Positions 61,099 through 64,000 of a DNA stretch of 64,000 bases are shown here, one piece after another. The position numbers and the translations under genes are program-made. Source of the DNA: Schistosoma haematobium (taxonomy: Eukaryota > Platyhelminthes > Trematoda > Strigeidida > Schistosomatidae); contig NC_067200.1 of NCBI RefSeq assembly GCF_000699445.3, positions 12,175,256 to 12,239,255 on the forward strand. The letters are read 5' to 3'. Position 1 is the stretch's first letter. Each line of letters starts with the position of its first letter. A model generated the notes under the pieces. It did not search any database and was not told the DNA's origin. It saw only the letters and a program-made list of their open reading frames with translations.

Positions 61099-61929
61099 CT
61101 AACTCTCTGCAGTACTGAGATCATTCTTGATCAAGGACTATCCAGTTACAGATCAGTCAGTTTTAGTGTGTTTACAACAAATTCTAATGGAAAAAAGGAA
61201 GGTTTACTTTACTAATGTATTTTATCATAAAATATATTTCGAGCGTTTATTTTTTATTTAAGTCTGATAAAGTGAACATGCATTTTTATGAAACATTAGA
61301 TTGTTCAGTTACTTTAACCCTATCTGGTTCGATTCGACCTTGAACATAACATTATTTGGATAGTATTGTGGTGCGTGCTACTTATATCGATGTAAGTAGT
61401 ATATCATGCGAGTTAGAAACGCAATGTATGGCAGCAGAAGATGGTGGAAGATCAAGAAAGGGAGAGCGACAACACAATGCACTTTGTTAGGAAACGCATG
61501 CACAATGAAATGTGAGACAATGGGTTGGTGTTTGCAATAAGAACAGTCCAAGTTGATATGATGGATTGATATTTTGCAAATTAACGATTTACTATATGGT
61601 TTTTTCTATTTTACCAAGTAACTCTGTAATTTTGTGCTGAATACAATTCGGTTGTCCTCACCTGTGTGCTCCTTCACTACTGTATAATAAGAAGACGAAG
61701 ATTATGCTACTACAATTTATCAAGCGGACTAATTGCTTATTCCTTTCTAATTCCGAACATTTAAGTAGTACAAAAAATTGATCCCATTAACAATCTGATG
61801 TATAGTGGTAGAAAGTTTCGTTAATCTATTAGGGGTAAAGTCAGTAGTTGACATTTTTTAAGTGAGTTAAATTATTCGATGCTTCTTGATGAAGTATAAC
61901 TCTATTGATTGTTACATGATTACAGTCAG
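61099..61929. other. No recognisable content
   Basis: AT-rich intergenic sequence with no gene, repeat end or RNA that I can support. Confidence 0.4.
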
Positions 61930-62886
61930 TCAATAAGATACCGTGGTGTTACGTTTAATGTTAATTGTAAGTATAATGTTGTGGAGATTGTTGAATTTCC
62001 TTGAAATCATGAACCGATCAATGTTAAACCATAATCGAAAACCTGGAAGCACTGAACGGCCATTTCGTTCCAGTATGGGACTCGTCCTAATGCGTTGGTG
62101 TCTGATGAAGCCTTTGTACGGATTTAGAAAGCTCGTTTGGCTTTTGCCAACTTACGTTACTTATAGCGAAGGCGAGATATCCGTCTATCAATTAAGGGAC
62201 GAGTATACTGCGCGGCAGTTCGTTCTGCTCTAATTTACGACTGCGGGACGTGGCCTTTAAGAGTAGAAGATATTCGTACGCTACAAATATTTGACCACAG
62301 ATGTCTCAGAAATATTACTCGCATTTGCTGGGATCACCGTGTAAGTAGTAGTGAGGTTAGGTGTATGGTATTAGGGAATGATGGTAAATCAGTCGATGAG
62401 GTTGTAAATCTTCATCAACGTATGTCTGAACACTGATTACCACGACGCGCAATGTTGACTAGCGTTGGGGATGGTTCTAAGAAATTTAGAGGCGGTCAAA
62501 CCAAAACGTAGCAATAATCCATGAGGTCACTAACTTCTGACATAAGCCATATTGGTAGATACAGATTACTTGATTGAGGTGGCGTGATTATCGTAACCAA
62601 TGGTTGGAGACTCTTGGTGACATGGTTCAGAATTGATCACAATGTTGTAGGTGTATACACTCTGTCTTTCCTTAAACTATGAGATTAAAATTGCTTCATA
62701 TTTTTCTTTCTACCAAATAATTCTTTCTTCCTGTACTATATCCTTATACGCAATCCTTCTTTTATACAATACAACCATTGAAGTGACTACTTCTATGAAT
62801 TTGGTGTTCATCTTGTGCTAATGAGGTGTGGCAACTTGGACGGATGCATATATGTGCCTGGTTCTACGTTGTAGCTGACTGACTGA
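61930..62886 (+). pseudogene. RTE 3' end (second family)
   Basis: Decayed RT end and C-terminal domain: LARLAFANLRYL-like near 62125-62160, IYDCGTWPLRVEDIRTLQIFDHRC near 62231-62304, RNITRICWDHRVSSSEVR near 62306-62360, GDGSKKFRGGQTKT near 62470-62508. The 3' tail runs to about 62886 and is shared with 7060-7290. The 96-codon frame at 61943 is out of phase and not a gene. Confidence 0.65.
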
Positions 62887-62990
62887 GCACGGGACTCATC
62901 AGGAGTGCACATTCACACGGGAGTCGAACCCACGTCCTTCGGTCTCTCGCGCGAACGTTAAGCCCCAAGACTACTGAGCTGGGATCCGAA
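62887..62990 (-). repeat. tRNA-headed SINE with a half hammerhead
   Basis: Minus strand: CCCAGCTCAGTAGTCTTGG (A-box region), an extra stem (GTTCGCGCGAGAGACC), GTGGGTTCGACTCCC (perfect B box, GGTTCGACTCC), then GCACTCCTGATGAGTCCC. That last piece is the first half of the hammerhead, and the element ends there at the RTE tail. The GAAA half is missing. Confidence 0.65.
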
Positions 62991-62997
62991 ACTAATT

Positions 62998-63115
62998 GTT
63001 ACTCGTCAACAAAGTGCACCAGTATTCCTGGGGGAACTAATGCTCTCTGATAGATACGATCCCTCATTTTCCAACTTCAAAGTCACTGATGTTATCACTG
63101 AGCTATCCAATATGT
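62998..63115 (-). repeat. tRNA-derived SINE
   Basis: Same order of blocks as 63345-63452 (plus strand: ACTCGTCAACAAAGTGCACC - AGTATTCCTGGGGGAACTAATGCTC - GATACGATCCC - TTATCACTGAGCTATCC). Two neighbouring tRNA-like elements therefore lie head to tail with the one at 62887. Confidence 0.6.
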
Positions 63116-63339
63116 GACTGTCTTCCCCTAAAACATTTATGTACTTACAAGTAGTTGGTATCTGAATGGCAACCAATGTCATGTTTGTCAAGTCCTTCTT
63201 GAGTTCTTATCAAATTCTACTGATCATGTTGCAATGTGACTACTAGTCTCAGTGACTCGACATCGCGAGCACTATATTGAGATTTAAGGTAGTGGTTGGG
63301 GGTAGTCGATAAGAAACTATGAGCTTAGGTTTCGTGCTA

Positions 63340-63455
63340 TACGACACTCGTCACCTAGGTTAACCTGTAGTCCTGAGGGTACTGATGCTCCTTGGAGGAT
63401 TCGATCCTGTGTCACCCAGCCTCATATTCAGAACTGCTACCACCGGGCTATCCAG
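63340..63455 (-). repeat. tRNA-derived SINE
   Basis: Minus strand: GGATAGCCCGGTGGTAGCAG (A box) and GGATCGAATCC (B box) about 45 bases apart, then CCAAGGAGCATCAGTACCC and TGACGAGTGTCG. Acceptor-stem halves do not pair, so it is a SINE rather than a tRNA gene. Confidence 0.6.
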
Positions 63456-64000
63456 GGTCCAACTAACCACCTTTAGTAAGTCAAACTTTTACTGCATATG
63501 TAACATGAGACTATACTTGGAAAATTAGTGCTCCCAGTGTTGAAAGATAGTGGATTAGAATTGAAAACTAAAATTTCTTTCAATTGTATTTTTAAATGCG
63601 AAAAAGATTAATAAACTAACTTGTGATGACTAGAATATCTACAGACAAATCAACTTAATCATTTTGAGTTATTTCATAGACATATATTTGTCTTTTTCAA
63701 TTATTCCCCTTTAACCTTGACCGTTTGCATAATAGTAAGTGTATATCTATCTACTTGCTTGTGTTTCTTACATCTAGTTTATAACTGAGTTACGTTTTAT
63801 ATTTTTTAAGGTCGGTGTAATGCTGAACTTGAGAGTTTTATATATTTGGTTGATCTTTTAGGGTTTTCATGCCGTTTGATATTCATATGCATGAAATATG
63901 CTTGTCCTAAATACAATTCGAAATCAATTTTTTATTTTTACATAATAACTTTATCAGTGAATATATTTCACTAACATCATGCAATGATTGTCATCATTAT
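63456..64000. other. No recognisable content
   Basis: AT-rich; no gene or element recognised up to the window end. Confidence 0.4.

Noticed and set aside
62887..62990. A functional tRNA gene with a perfect B box
   Set aside because: The acceptor halves do not pair, an extra stem is present, and hammerhead sequence follows directly, so it is a tRNA-derived SINE.

Overview
The window looks like genomic DNA of a blood fluke (Schistosoma or a close relative). The reasons are: AT-rich DNA packed with RTE-type non-LTR retrotransposon fragments; tRNA-headed SINEs that carry hammerhead-ribozyme-like cores (the Sm-alpha type of schistosomes); a Gypsy-class LTR element with a tRNA-Trp-like primer site (the CsRn1/Boudicca kind); and a gene with a 33-bp first intron followed by kilobase-sized introns. 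The species cannot be told from the sequence alone.

Layout. 1-12198: no convincing host gene; degenerate SINEs, a 5'-truncated RTE copy (3669-5870), a second RTE family (6180-7290) split by a solo LTR with a near-perfect target duplication, and an RT fragment of a third RTE family (10030-10576). 12199-35355: a 23.2-kb head-to-tail array of one Gypsy-type unit, reading on the minus strand. It has 12 LTRs of 400-401 bp alternating with 11 internal segments, with a repeat length of 2069 bp (2067 bp twice). Each internal segment is the primer-site leader and a putative gag start joined directly to the last 284 codons of pol (end of integrase), with the same two stop codons in every unit. The whole array is bounded by one 4-bp duplication (AGAG). 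35356-40997: mostly unassigned AT-rich DNA plus an old RTE relic. 40998-59370: one host gene on the plus strand, a nine-exon mitochondrial glutamate carrier (SLC25A18/A22 type, 313 aa), whose exon phases all agree. Its introns hold an almost full-length RTE copy in antisense (42540-45862), further RTE tails, SINEs, a duplicated 275-bp repeat and microsatellites. 59371-64000: 3' flank, then a cluster of same-strand tRNA-derived SINEs and another RTE 3' end.

The only host gene I can defend is the carrier, which would exchange glutamate (with H+) across the inner mitochondrial membrane. Everything else recognisable is mobile DNA. The most unusual object is the tandem LTR array: a deleted, coding-dead retroelement amplified as a near-identical tandem repeat with a single retrotransposon-like boundary, whose two outermost LTR ends differ from all inner ends in a symmetrical way.
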